This document shows positions 17,006-23,465 of a DNA stretch of 33,713 nt, in pieces. Origin of the DNA: Candidatus Peregrinibacteria bacterium (GTDB lineage: Bacteria; Patescibacteriota; Gracilibacteria; UM-FILTER-43-11). Position numbers and translations under genes: made by a program. The notes beneath the pieces are model-generated. The model did not search any database. It was not told where the DNA came from and saw nothing but the letters and a program-made list of their open reading frames with translations. Positions within the stretch are counted from its first letter, which is position 1. Each line of letters opens with the position of its first letter. The DNA is taken from the NCBI GenBank assembly GCA_030618315.1, contig JAUXDO010000002.1, forward strand, positions 1 to 33,713. Direction: 5' to 3'.

Positions 17006-18337
17006 ATGAAATACTTTATTCAAACCTACGGTTGCCAAATGAACTATTCGGATTCCGAGAGGCTTGTTACTGTGCTTAAAAAACTGGGATATGAGGAATG
17101 TGATCATTATAGTAAGGCTGATCTTGTGATTCTGAATACCTGTTCGGTTAAACAAAATGCTGATAATAGGATCTATGGGCTTGGGGAACCATTTGCAGAA
17201 CTTAAAAAGAAAAACCCGAAACTCAAAATTGGTATTACTGGTTGTGCAATTCGTAAGTGCACTGGTATTCGGGGGGAATGCAAAGAGGAGATATTCAGGA
17301 GAATGGAAACTGTTGATTTCGTGTTCCGCATTAAGGATTTAATGCAATTACCGGACATTTTAAGAAAGCTCCATCATGTGGAAGGTGCAAATGAAATAAA
17401 AGATCTACTTCACTACTTCGATATAAATCCAACTATCACTAATATTGCTCAGGTTTTCATACCGATTATGGATGGCTGTAATAATTTTTGTTCATATTGC
17501 ATTGTTCCGTACGCAAGAGGGATGGAGGAGAGCAGAAATATACGGGAGATATTGGATGAGGTAGAAAAAATGGCTAAAAGAGGTGCAAAAGAAATAAATT
17601 TGGTAGGACAAAATGTAAATACTTTTAAGCCATCAGATGTCGATTCTAAATCAGATGAAACACCATTTACTCAATTGCTTAGAAAAATTGATAAAGTTAA
17701 TGGAATTGATAGAATTCGATTTTTTACAGTTCATCCAAAAGACATGACGGATGATGTGATTAATTTGTATGGGGAATTAAAGAGCATGGTCCCACATCTT
17801 CATCTACCCGTTCAATCCGGCTCTGACGCGGTTTTAAAAAGGATGAATAGACTTTATACGGTTGAAAGATTTAAAGAATTGGCAAAAAAAATGAGAAAAC
17901 GCATTCCAAACATCTCTATTACAACTGATATTATTGTTGGTTTTTGCGGTGAGACGGAGGATGAATTTATGGAAAGCTATAATTTGATTAAAGATGAGAA
18001 AATAGACCTTGTTTATGTATCAAAATATTCTGAAAGACCTGGAACATCAGCTCAAAAAGAGCAAAAAGATGATATTTCGGATGATATTAAGAAAGACAGG
18101 TTTGAGCGGATTACTGAGGTGATGAAAGATGTTTCACATGAATACAATCAGCAATTTTTAGGTAAAACAGTACAAGTTCTTATTGAAAAAGTGGATAAAG
18201 GATTCGCGAGCGGTAAGATCCCTGAATTTAAAGTGTGCAGATTTCCATCTGATAATCAAAATTTGATTGGAGAGTATGTAAATGTGAAGGTTAAAAAAGC
18301 TATGGAATGGTGTCTTGACGGAAGCGTTGCTTCCTAA
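17006..18337 (+). CDS. miaB: tRNA-2-methylthio-N6-dimethylallyladenosine synthase (MiaB-type methylthiotransferase)
   Basis: This 443-residue radical SAM enzyme adds a methylthio group to i6A37 of tRNAs that read UNN codons. The N-terminal UPF0004 domain has its three cluster cysteines (TYGCQMN C10, LNTCSV C46, TGC C80). The radical SAM motif is GCNNFCSYC (C158, C162, C165), followed by VPYARG and an ESR motif. The C-terminus (from about 375, FLGKTVQVLIEK) is a TRAM RNA-binding domain. I chose the ATG at 17006 because MKYFIQTYGCQMN is the usual family start; the open frame extends upstream to 16895 only through the repeat array. TYGCQMN and the ESR motif favour MiaB over RimO or MtaB. Confidence 0.9.
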   Translation: MKYFIQTYGCQMNYSDSERLVTVLKKLGYEECDHYSKADLVILNTCSVKQNADNRIYGLGEPFAELKKKNPKLKIGITGCAIRKCTGIRGECKEEIFRRMETVDFVFRIKDLMQLPDILRKLHHVEGANEIKDLLHYFDINPTITNIAQVFIPIMDGCNNFCSYCIVPYARGMEESRNIREILDEVEKMAKRGAKEINLVGQNVNTFKPSDVDSKSDETPFTQLLRKIDKVNGIDRIRFFTVHPKDMTDDVINLYGELKSMVPHLHLPVQSGSDAVLKRMNRLYTVERFKELAKKMRKRIPNISITTDIIVGFCGETEDEFMESYNLIKDEKIDLVYVSKYSERPGTSAQKEQKDDISDDIKKDRFERITEVMKDVSHEYNQQFLGKTVQVLIEKVDKGFASGKIPEFKVCRFPSDNQNLIGEYVNVKVKKAMEWCLDGSVAS

Positions 18338-18438
18338 TTCAAAATTAAAGATTGAAGATTGAAAATTCATGTAGTAATAAGACATAGTATAATTTAGAAT
18401 AATCTTGAATCTTGAATCTTCAATTTTTAATTTTTAAT
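18338..18438. repeat. A/T-rich imperfect inverted repeat after miaB
   Basis: Left arm 18338-18369 (AAAATTAAAGATTGAAGATTG...) and right arm 18401-18438 (...AATCTTCAATTTTTAATTT) are imperfectly complementary, around a core with CATAGTATAATTTAG. It probably ends the miaB transcript. The words GATTGAAGATT and AATCTTGAATCTTC are tandem-like. Confidence 0.55.
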
Positions 18439-18440
18439 AT

Positions 18441-18588
18441 AAAATAAGTTATCTGTTTTTACAAAAAATGAAGCAAAATAAGTTATCTGTGCTTGTTGCA
18501 TTTATGGCTAAGATAAGTAGTTACTTGTATTTTAATTTTATATATGATATAATTAAAATGTAAATTTTTGCATCAAAATAAGTTATCT
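18441..18588 (+). promoter_or_regulatory. three direct repeats AAAATAAGTTATCT around the fic promoter
   Basis: Identical 14-mers lie at 18441-18454, 18475-18488 and 18575-18588. The latter two share a preceding C, and the first two share a following GT. Two lie upstream of the fic promoter and the third lies in the leader, between the predicted transcription start and the ATG at 18595. This layout suits a DNA-binding regulator acting by looping or blockage, possibly Fic autoregulation; the binder is unknown. Confidence 0.6.
18525..18553 (+). promoter_or_regulatory. sigma70-like promoter of fic
   Basis: -35 TTGTAT (18525-18530), 17-bp spacer, -10 TATAAT (18548-18553). The start near 18560 supports the ATG at 18595 rather than the in-frame ATG at 18568, which would leave only about 8 nt of leader. 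Confidence 0.6.
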
Positions 18589-18594
18589 ATATTA

Positions 18595-19506
18595 ATGAAA
18601 TATATCGATAGAAAAGTTATCAAAGGGAAGGCTCAGTATTATCTTCAGTATCAAGGATATTCAAAATATATTGGTTCATTCCTGCCTGTCAGCCTAAAAG
18701 ATGAACTTTTAGATTTTTTTATTGAGTTATCTGAAGAAGAAAATGATAACCTCCCTAAAAATATAAAAAATGAATTTAAATATGGTGGCTTAGATAAATT
18801 AGAAAAATTACATTATTTTCATATTGCCCTGAATCATGACCTTCTAAAAAAGGAACATGACATCTTTTATAATGAATTCATAAAATTATATACTTACCAC
18901 TCAAACAGGTCAGAAGGATCAAGGACAACAAAAAAGGATATCGATAAATTTGTTTCAAAGAATATAAGAGTTCCGAAAACCAAAACTGATCAGGAAATTT
19001 TTAATTCATTTTTAGCGTTTGATTTCGCATTATCCGATGAAATGAAATGGAATATGAAATCCATAAAGCATATTCATTCTCTTTTGCTAGATGGCATTGA
19101 CCCAATGATAGCGGGAAAATGGAAGACTGAAGATAATGTCGCTCCCAATAGTCAACCGACATCCAGCTATAAAAATGTACAAAATGATATAAAGAATCTT
19201 ATAAAATGGCTAAAAAATGAATCCAGAAAAAAAACATATCCTCCAAAAATTGCCATTCAATTTTATGTAAAATTTGAGCATATTCACCCGTTTTTAGATG
19301 GAAATGGCAGGGTTGGCAGGATTTTACTTAATGCAATCCTCCATAAATTCAATTATCCACCTATTATATTTTTTAGCACAAATCATCAGCAACACTGCAC
19401 AGCTATGACATCTGCCATTAATGGCAGATGTGGAGGAATTAATAAACATTTTTTACAACAAGTTAAGAAAACAAATGATTCCTTATTTGCTAAAATTTTG
19501 CCATAA
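18595..19506 (+). CDS. Fic-domain protein (probable AMP-transferase) with built-in inhibitory motif
   Basis: The protein has 303 residues. The Fic active site HPFLDGNGR (H231-R239) is intact; the family usually transfers AMP from ATP to a hydroxyl of a target protein. An N-terminal S-x3-E-G motif (S103, E107, G108 in YHSNRSEGS) matches the class II inhibitory helix whose glutamate blocks ATP binding, so the enzyme should be self-inhibited until released. Residues 1-95 are a family-specific N-terminal region of unknown role. The target is unknown and no separate antitoxin gene is adjacent. An ATG nine codons upstream (18568) is in frame, but it overlaps a repeated operator-like 14-mer, so the downstream start is preferred. 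The glycosyltransferase gene starts 21 bp after its stop. Confidence 0.85.
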   Translation: MKYIDRKVIKGKAQYYLQYQGYSKYIGSFLPVSLKDELLDFFIELSEEENDNLPKNIKNEFKYGGLDKLEKLHYFHIALNHDLLKKEHDIFYNEFIKLYTYHSNRSEGSRTTKKDIDKFVSKNIRVPKTKTDQEIFNSFLAFDFALSDEMKWNMKSIKHIHSLLLDGIDPMIAGKWKTEDNVAPNSQPTSSYKNVQNDIKNLIKWLKNESRKKTYPPKIAIQFYVKFEHIHPFLDGNGRVGRILLNAILHKFNYPPIIFFSTNHQQHCTAMTSAINGRCGGINKHFLQQVKKTNDSLFAKILP

Positions 19507-19527
19507 TAATTACTGTATAAAATACAT

Positions 19528-20622
19528 ATGAAGATAGCAATAGTAACAGACTGGCTTACGAATTATGGTGGCGCGGAAAGCGTTATATCAGCTTTTCATG
19601 ATCTTTTTCCGGAAGCACCGATATACACGACAATGTACAGACCAAAGAACATGAGGGAACTTGGAAAATTAAAAAATGTTAAGACGACATGGCTTGATAA
19701 AATTCCGACATCTAAGCATCAGTATCTGCTTAGCTTGATGCCGACAGCGGTAGAAATGATGGATTTGGATGAATATGATATTGTACTTAGCAGTTGTCAC
19801 AGTGTAAGCAAGGGGGTGATTACAAAGCCAAACACATTGCATATCAGCTATTGTCATACGCCTATGAGATATGCATGGGAAAGTTGGGATTTTGAAACAA
19901 GGCTGAAAAAATTCCCATCAATTTTTCATCCAATGATACGCAAGCAGATTGGGAAAATCAGAGAGTGGGATTATTGTGCGGCGCAGAGAGTTGATAAATA
20001 CATTGCAAACTCATCACATATCGGTAAACAGATTAAAAAGCATTATAAAAGAGATTCTGATGTAATTTACCCACCAGTTCATACCGAAAAATTTACTCCG
20101 GCTACCAATCCAACAGAAGATTTTTATTTAGCGGTTGGCAGACTTATTCCTTATAAGAAATTCGATTTAATTGCAGAAACTTTCAACAAATTAAAAAAGA
20201 AATTAAAGATAGTCGGAACAGGTCCTCAATATGACAAAATTAAAAGCATGGAAAGTGAATATGTGGAAGTTTTGGGCTATGTAAGTGATGGAAAACTGAC
20301 TCATTTGTACCAAAATTGTAAAGCATTCTTATTTCCGCAATTGGAGGATGCAGGCATTGTGCCACTTGAGGCAATGTCGGCTGGCAGACCCGTTATTGCG
20401 TTAGACAGAGGTGGTAGTTTGGATACTATGATAGACGGCAAAACGGGTGTTCTTTTTTCTGAGCAAACAGTTGATAGCTTATCGGATGCGATTAGCAGAT
20501 TTGAAAAGATGAAATTTGATTCAAAATTTATCCGAAAACATGCTGAGGAGTTTGATGTGGAGATTTTTAAAACCAAAATCCGGGATTATATTCAGGAAGA
20601 GTGGGAGAGGTTTAATAAATAA
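19528..20622 (+). CDS. family 4 glycosyltransferase (GT-B fold)
   Basis: This 364-residue cytoplasmic or membrane-associated enzyme starts MKIAIVTDWLTNYGGAE, with the N-terminal Rossmann strand and the GGAE acceptor-side loop. The C-terminal nucleotide-sugar domain shows AVGRLIPYKKFD near residue 207 and the E-x7-E motif of retaining GT4 enzymes (EDAGIVPLE, E273 to E281), then AMSAGRPVIALDRGG. LHISYCHTPMRYAWE near residue 108 is typical of the WbaZ/mannosyltransferase-like subgroup. It probably builds surface polysaccharide; donor and acceptor cannot be told from sequence. The gene ends AAA TAA, and that stop codon coincides with the outer edge of a fishbone repeat. Confidence 0.85.
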   Translation: MKIAIVTDWLTNYGGAESVISAFHDLFPEAPIYTTMYRPKNMRELGKLKNVKTTWLDKIPTSKHQYLLSLMPTAVEMMDLDEYDIVLSSCHSVSKGVITKPNTLHISYCHTPMRYAWESWDFETRLKKFPSIFHPMIRKQIGKIREWDYCAAQRVDKYIANSSHIGKQIKKHYKRDSDVIYPPVHTEKFTPATNPTEDFYLAVGRLIPYKKFDLIAETFNKLKKKLKIVGTGPQYDKIKSMESEYVEVLGYVSDGKLTHLYQNCKAFLFPQLEDAGIVPLEAMSAGRPVIALDRGGSLDTMIDGKTGVLFSEQTVDSLSDAISRFEKMKFDSKFIRKHAEEFDVEIFKTKIRDYIQEEWERFNK

Positions 20623-20823
20623 TACTGCTTCGCGTGGGGCAGGCTATCGCCGTTGGGCTGCGAGATTACTCGCGTAGGGCTGGGCTATCGCCCGTGGTTC
20701 TATTTTATTATGGGTGGATACTTTTAATAAACCTGTCAAAATAAAATAGAACCACGTCCTGTAATCAGGATAGCCCTACGTTTGTACTCAAACAGCCCCA
20801 CGTCGCTACTGCGACAGCCCTAC
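20623..20823. repeat. fishbone palindromic element, copy A
   Basis: A perfect 16-bp inner helix, GTGGTTCTATTTTATT with its complement (20694-20709, 20740-20755), is extended outward by three 8-nt helices: GTAGGGCT/AGCCCTAC (20674, 20772), GTTGGGCT/AGCCCCAC (20652, 20794) and GTGGGGCA/AGCCCTAC (20634, 20816). Between helices both strands carry a small hairpin. On the left these are GGGC-TATC-GCCC, GCGAG-ATTA-CTCGC and GGC-TATC-GCC. On the right they are TCCTG-TAAT-CAGGA, GTTTG-TACT-CAAAC and GTCGC-TACT-GCGAC. The result is a chain of four-way junctions. It starts right after the glycosyltransferase stop and ends one base before the next ATG. Confidence 0.85.
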
Positions 20824-20824
20824 A

Positions 20825-21109
20825 ATGAAATGGAACGTTATGACAAAAGAACAATCAATCAAAGAACTAAAGACAATTCCCTCAATCGGCAAAGCTCTTG
20901 CAGAGGATTTGTATAATATTGGAATCAAAAAAATATCAGATTTAAAAAATAAAGACCCTGAAGAATTGTATTTCAAGTCCTGTGCATATGACAATCAGCA
21001 ACTTTGCCGTTGTGTTTTATATACTTATAGATGTGCGATTTATTTTGCCTCCACAAAAAACCCCAATCCGGAAAAATTGAGGTGGAATTATTGGAAAGAT
21101 AACGCTTAA
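20825..21109 (+). CDS. Cdd1-type helix-hairpin-helix protein
   Basis: The 94-residue protein matches the pattern of the Cdd1/'pathogenicity locus' family (PF11731, from memory). It has a helix-hairpin-helix (LKTIPSIGKALAEDLYNIGI, residues 15-34), then DLKNKDPEELYFKSC and a C-terminal LCRCVLYTYRCAIYFA...NPEKLRWNYWKD. HhH motifs usually bind DNA without sequence specificity; the exact role of the family is unknown. The cysteines in LCRC and YRC are typical of relatives. An in-frame ATG at 20840 (MTKEQ) is an alternative start. If the first ATG is used, the fishbone element ends one base before it, leaving no room for a ribosome binding site outside the structure. Confidence 0.8.
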   Translation: MKWNVMTKEQSIKELKTIPSIGKALAEDLYNIGIKKISDLKNKDPEELYFKSCAYDNQQLCRCVLYTYRCAIYFASTKNPNPEKLRWNYWKDNA

Positions 21110-21135
21110 ATGCGAATTTTAAATTTTAAATTTTC

Positions 21136-21969
21136 ATGAAAACATTAGGTTTAGCACTTGGTGGCGGAGGAGCAAGAGGATGTTTCCACATTGGTGCAAT
21201 TAAGGCTTTGGATGAGGCCAATATCACAATAAATTACATCGCAGGCACGTCTATCGGAGCATTTATTGGAGGTATTTATGTAGCTGGAGATATTCATGAA
21301 CTTGAAAACTATCTTATAAAAATTAAATGGAGAGATGTTCTTAAGCACTTTGATCCAGTTCTTCCAAGAAATGGTTTATTTGGAGGTAAGAAAGTAATGA
21401 AACTCATAAAATCTCTTTTACACTATGATAATTTTAAGAAAACTAAGATTCCATTTATTGCTGTTACTACAAATCTTGCCAATGGCAAAGAGGTTCATTT
21501 GTCTAAAGGAAAAATTTCAGATGCAATTAGGGCCAGTATTGCGATACCGGGGATTATAACTCCTTTTAAAAAAGGAAAACAGTATTTTGTTGACGGTGGT
21601 GTTGTGAATCCTCTTCCTATTAATGTGGTTCAAAAAATGGGCGCAGATATTGTCATTGCGATTGACCTGAATCATTATTTTATCAGAGAAGAGCTTAACA
21701 AAAGATATAAAACACCTAAAGGTACACTATCAAAAATTTTCGGTTCAAGCTGGCCTAATATTACTAATGTTCTGGAAAACTCATTTTTCTTAATGGAAGA
21801 TAAGCTCGCTGAAAAAAATCTTGAAATTTATAAAGCAGATATATTAGTTAGACCGATGTTGAGGCCCACAAGCATATTCGACTTTCATCATGCAAAACAA
21901 TTAATTGATGAAGGTTACGAGGTTACAAAAAAACAGATACTTGCAATTAAAAAACTCTTAAATACTTAG
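21136..21969 (+). CDS. patatin-like phospholipase (RssA/YlbK type)
   Basis: The 277-residue protein has all patatin motifs: the oxyanion-hole glycine run GLALGGGGARG (residues 5-15), the nucleophile elbow AGTSIGA (S39), and the catalytic aspartate in VDGGVVNPLP (D153). It should be a serine-aspartate dyad acyl hydrolase acting on membrane lipids, cytoplasmic and membrane-associated; no signal peptide is present. The N-terminal MKTLGLAL start is typical. It follows the Cdd1-like gene by 26 bp and is probably in the same transcript. Its last 12 bases overlap the end of the convergent tsaB gene. Confidence 0.88.
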   Translation: MKTLGLALGGGGARGCFHIGAIKALDEANITINYIAGTSIGAFIGGIYVAGDIHELENYLIKIKWRDVLKHFDPVLPRNGLFGGKKVMKLIKSLLHYDNFKKTKIPFIAVTTNLANGKEVHLSKGKISDAIRASIAIPGIITPFKKGKQYFVDGGVVNPLPINVVQKMGADIVIAIDLNHYFIREELNKRYKTPKGTLSKIFGSSWPNITNVLENSFFLMEDKLAEKNLEIYKADILVRPMLRPTSIFDFHHAKQLIDEGYEVTKKQILAIKKLLNT

Positions 21970-22647
21970 CTTCTTTTTACTCTTAGTTATCATCGGTTCT
22001 TTACCGTAATAAGGCTCGATTAAGTTGTAGGTTGTATGGTTTACGTTGAAAGCTTTTTTAACTACCCGCGCCCATGTTTCTTCAGGAGATAGCACGTCGG
22101 TGATTTGTGTAAAAGTGGATGGGAGTTTTGATAAATGGTCTTCTGAAAGCTCACCTAACCACATTTTTTTACCTGACAATTCCTCAATTGGAATAATCTG
22201 AGGTTTAATTTCGATTTTCGACTTGCCTGCCGGTAGGTAAGGTTTTCGATTTTCGATTTTCGAAATATAAACTTCCACTTTATTCATGCTTTGCAAATAT
22301 ACAAAATCAGACTCATCTGTTCTATATCTCCCCCATTCGTCTGTTTTTAGGCCGATAATTGGGATTTTGAGCTGATGTGCAAATTGATTTGCAACAGCTA
22401 TTCCGACGCGAAGTCCTGTAAAACTACCGGGGCCCTTTATTACAAAAATTCCTTTGAGATCGGTAAGTTCGATATCAGCTTTTTTAATTAGCTCATCAAT
22501 GATTATCAAAATTGTTTCGGAGGCATTAAGTGGATTAAGCTTCGAGTATCCCAGAAGGCGCGATTGGCCAATCGCGCCTTCTGGGGAGTGATTATCAACC
22601 AATGTTATACCTGCTTCCGATGTTGTTGTATCGATACATAAATACAT
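21958..22647 (-). CDS. tsaB: tRNA threonylcarbamoyladenosine biosynthesis protein TsaB
   Basis: The 229-residue protein is an ASKHA-fold partner of TsaD in the t6A37 tRNA modification complex. Family features are MYLCIDTTTSEAGI at the N-terminus and IKGPGSFTGLRVGIAVA (residues 70-86). The N-terminal lobe is well kept and the C-terminal half is more divergent, as usual. Two palindromes are embedded in frame. Residues 21-33 (SPEGAIGQSRLLG), in the loop after the second strand, are encoded by a perfect 36-bp palindrome. YLPAGK near 137-142 is encoded by an imperfect palindrome flanked by TCGAAAATCGAAA direct repeats. Both fall in loops and keep the frame, so the protein is probably functional. 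It is preceded by a word-array repeat in its leader. Confidence 0.88.
   Translation of the reverse strand: MYLCIDTTTSEAGITLVDNHSPEGAIGQSRLLGYSKLNPLNASETILIIIDELIKKADIELTDLKGIFVIKGPGSFTGLRVGIAVANQFAHQLKIPIIGLKTDEWGRYRTDESDFVYLQSMNKVEVYISKIENRKPYLPAGKSKIEIKPQIIPIEELSGKKMWLGELSEDHLSKLPSTFTQITDVLSPEETWARVVKKAFNVNHTTYNLIEPYYGKEPMITKSKKKLSI
22223..22240. repeat. LPAGK-coding palindrome inside tsaB
   Basis: TTGCCTGCCGGTAGGTAA is palindromic apart from two G/T positions. Tandem TTTCGATTTTCGA words stand on both sides (22209-22221 and 22244-22263), as if duplicated on insertion. From memory, LPAGK/LPAGR-coding palindromes with a CTGCCGGCAG core occur in many CPR genomes. Confidence 0.65.
22550..22585. 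repeat. perfect 36-bp palindrome inside tsaB
   Basis: CCCAGAAGGCGCGATTGG is followed at once by its exact reverse complement. It is G+C-rich in an A+T-rich gene and encodes 12-13 residues in a loop that is shorter in E. coli TsaB. It resembles the coding palindromic elements described in Rickettsia in behaviour, not in sequence. Confidence 0.85.
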
Positions 22648-22662
22648 GTTGAAAATCGAATT

Positions 22663-22744
22663 GTTGGACTGTTGTGGAACTATTGTAGGACAAATCGATT
22701 AGTTCAACAATACGTCCTCCAACTAGTCCAACCATCAGTCCTCC
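22663..22744. repeat. complementary word array in the tsaB leader
   Basis: Words GTTGGACT (22663), GTGGAACT (22674) and GTAGGAC (22685) are followed by AGTTCAAC (22701), GTCCTCC (22714), AGTCCAAC (22725) and AGTCCTCC (22737), separated by spacers of 3-9 nt. GTTGGACT/AGTCCAAC is perfect; the others pair with mismatches. It ends 15 bases before the tsaB ATG. Same word layout as the array before miaB, but less regular. Confidence 0.6.
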
Positions 22745-22753
22745 TATTCGTTA

Positions 22754-22782
22754 TTGACTTATTTCGTCTGTTATCTTACATT
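22754..22782 (+). promoter_or_regulatory. sigma70-like promoter of two small genes
   Basis: -35 TTGACT (22754-22759), 17-bp spacer, -10 TACATT (22777-22782). The start near 22790 gives a leader of about 35 nt before the ATG at 22825. Confidence 0.5.
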
Positions 22783-22824
22783 ATTCCTCTAAAGAACTCC
22801 TCCTATTTTTTTAATTAATATAAA

Positions 22825-23076
22825 ATGTCCAAAATATTAGAAATAAAAACAATAGCTGAAGAAGTTGAAGAAAAATTTATAACATTTGAAGATTTAAGTG
22901 AAATCTGTGACAATGCTGATGGAAATTTTGATCCAATAACTATATTTAATGAGCTTTGTGGCCTGAGCGAGAGTCAGCTTAAGAGGCTAAGCAATCATGA
23001 TGATGGTATTAAAGGGTTTATTGCAGATAATTTGGTGGCGAGGGAAGTTATAAGACGGACTACTGAATACACTTAA
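22825..23076 (+). CDS. small protein of unknown function
   Basis: The 83-residue, mostly helical, acidic protein begins MSKILEIKTIAEEVEEKF. There are two cysteines (SEICDN, NELCGL) and no signal peptide or known motif. It has a promoter of its own and is followed after 17 bp by another small gene, with which it is probably co-transcribed. Confidence 0.55.
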   Translation: MSKILEIKTIAEEVEEKFITFEDLSEICDNADGNFDPITIFNELCGLSESQLKRLSNHDDGIKGFIADNLVAREVIRRTTEYT

Positions 23077-23093
23077 TAAATAAATTAATTTAT

Positions 23094-23465
23094 ATGAGAC
23101 CGGATATCGAATTAACAAAAAAATACGGTCTTGATGATGAGCAATTCGACGCAATGTGTGGCATGTGTCATATGCTACCAAGACCGGTCATTTGGAGATT
23201 CAGAAAACATACACCAAAAGAAATTCGGGACTTGGTGGAAATTTGTGCTGATAAATTTATTAAAGATACCAGAAGTTTGGTTAGGGCTTTAAATGAAAGA
23301 TGGAAAAATCCTGAATTATTGGATGTAATAAATGACTATATGGCACGTATTATGAAAAATGCCGAACATAAAGATAGCATAATAGAAAAAAAACTTCGTG
23401 AAGAAAGTTTGCATGCTACTCAAAATTCAACTTCTCAATCTGAACTCCCTGATAATAGTATTTAA
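23094..23465 (+). CDS. small helical protein of unknown function
   Basis: The 123-residue, predicted mainly helical protein contains a short Cys/Met motif, DAMCGMCHMLPRP, at residues 20-32 (C-x2-C). That motif could bind a metal or be incidental. The rest (PKEIRDLVEICADKFIKDTRSLVRALNERWKN) is charged and helical. Its last 50 bases run into the end of the convergent cell-wall enzyme gene, an unusually long antisense overlap. Confidence 0.55.
   Translation: MRPDIELTKKYGLDDEQFDAMCGMCHMLPRPVIWRFRKHTPKEIRDLVEICADKFIKDTRSLVRALNERWKNPELLDVINDYMARIMKNAEHKDSIIEKKLREESLHATQNSTSQSELPDNSI

Noticed and set aside
20623..20823. Integron attC site or intrinsic terminator
   Set aside because: There are no integrase-type R boxes or bulged extrahelical bases of attC design, no T-run, and multiple side hairpins that neither type has.
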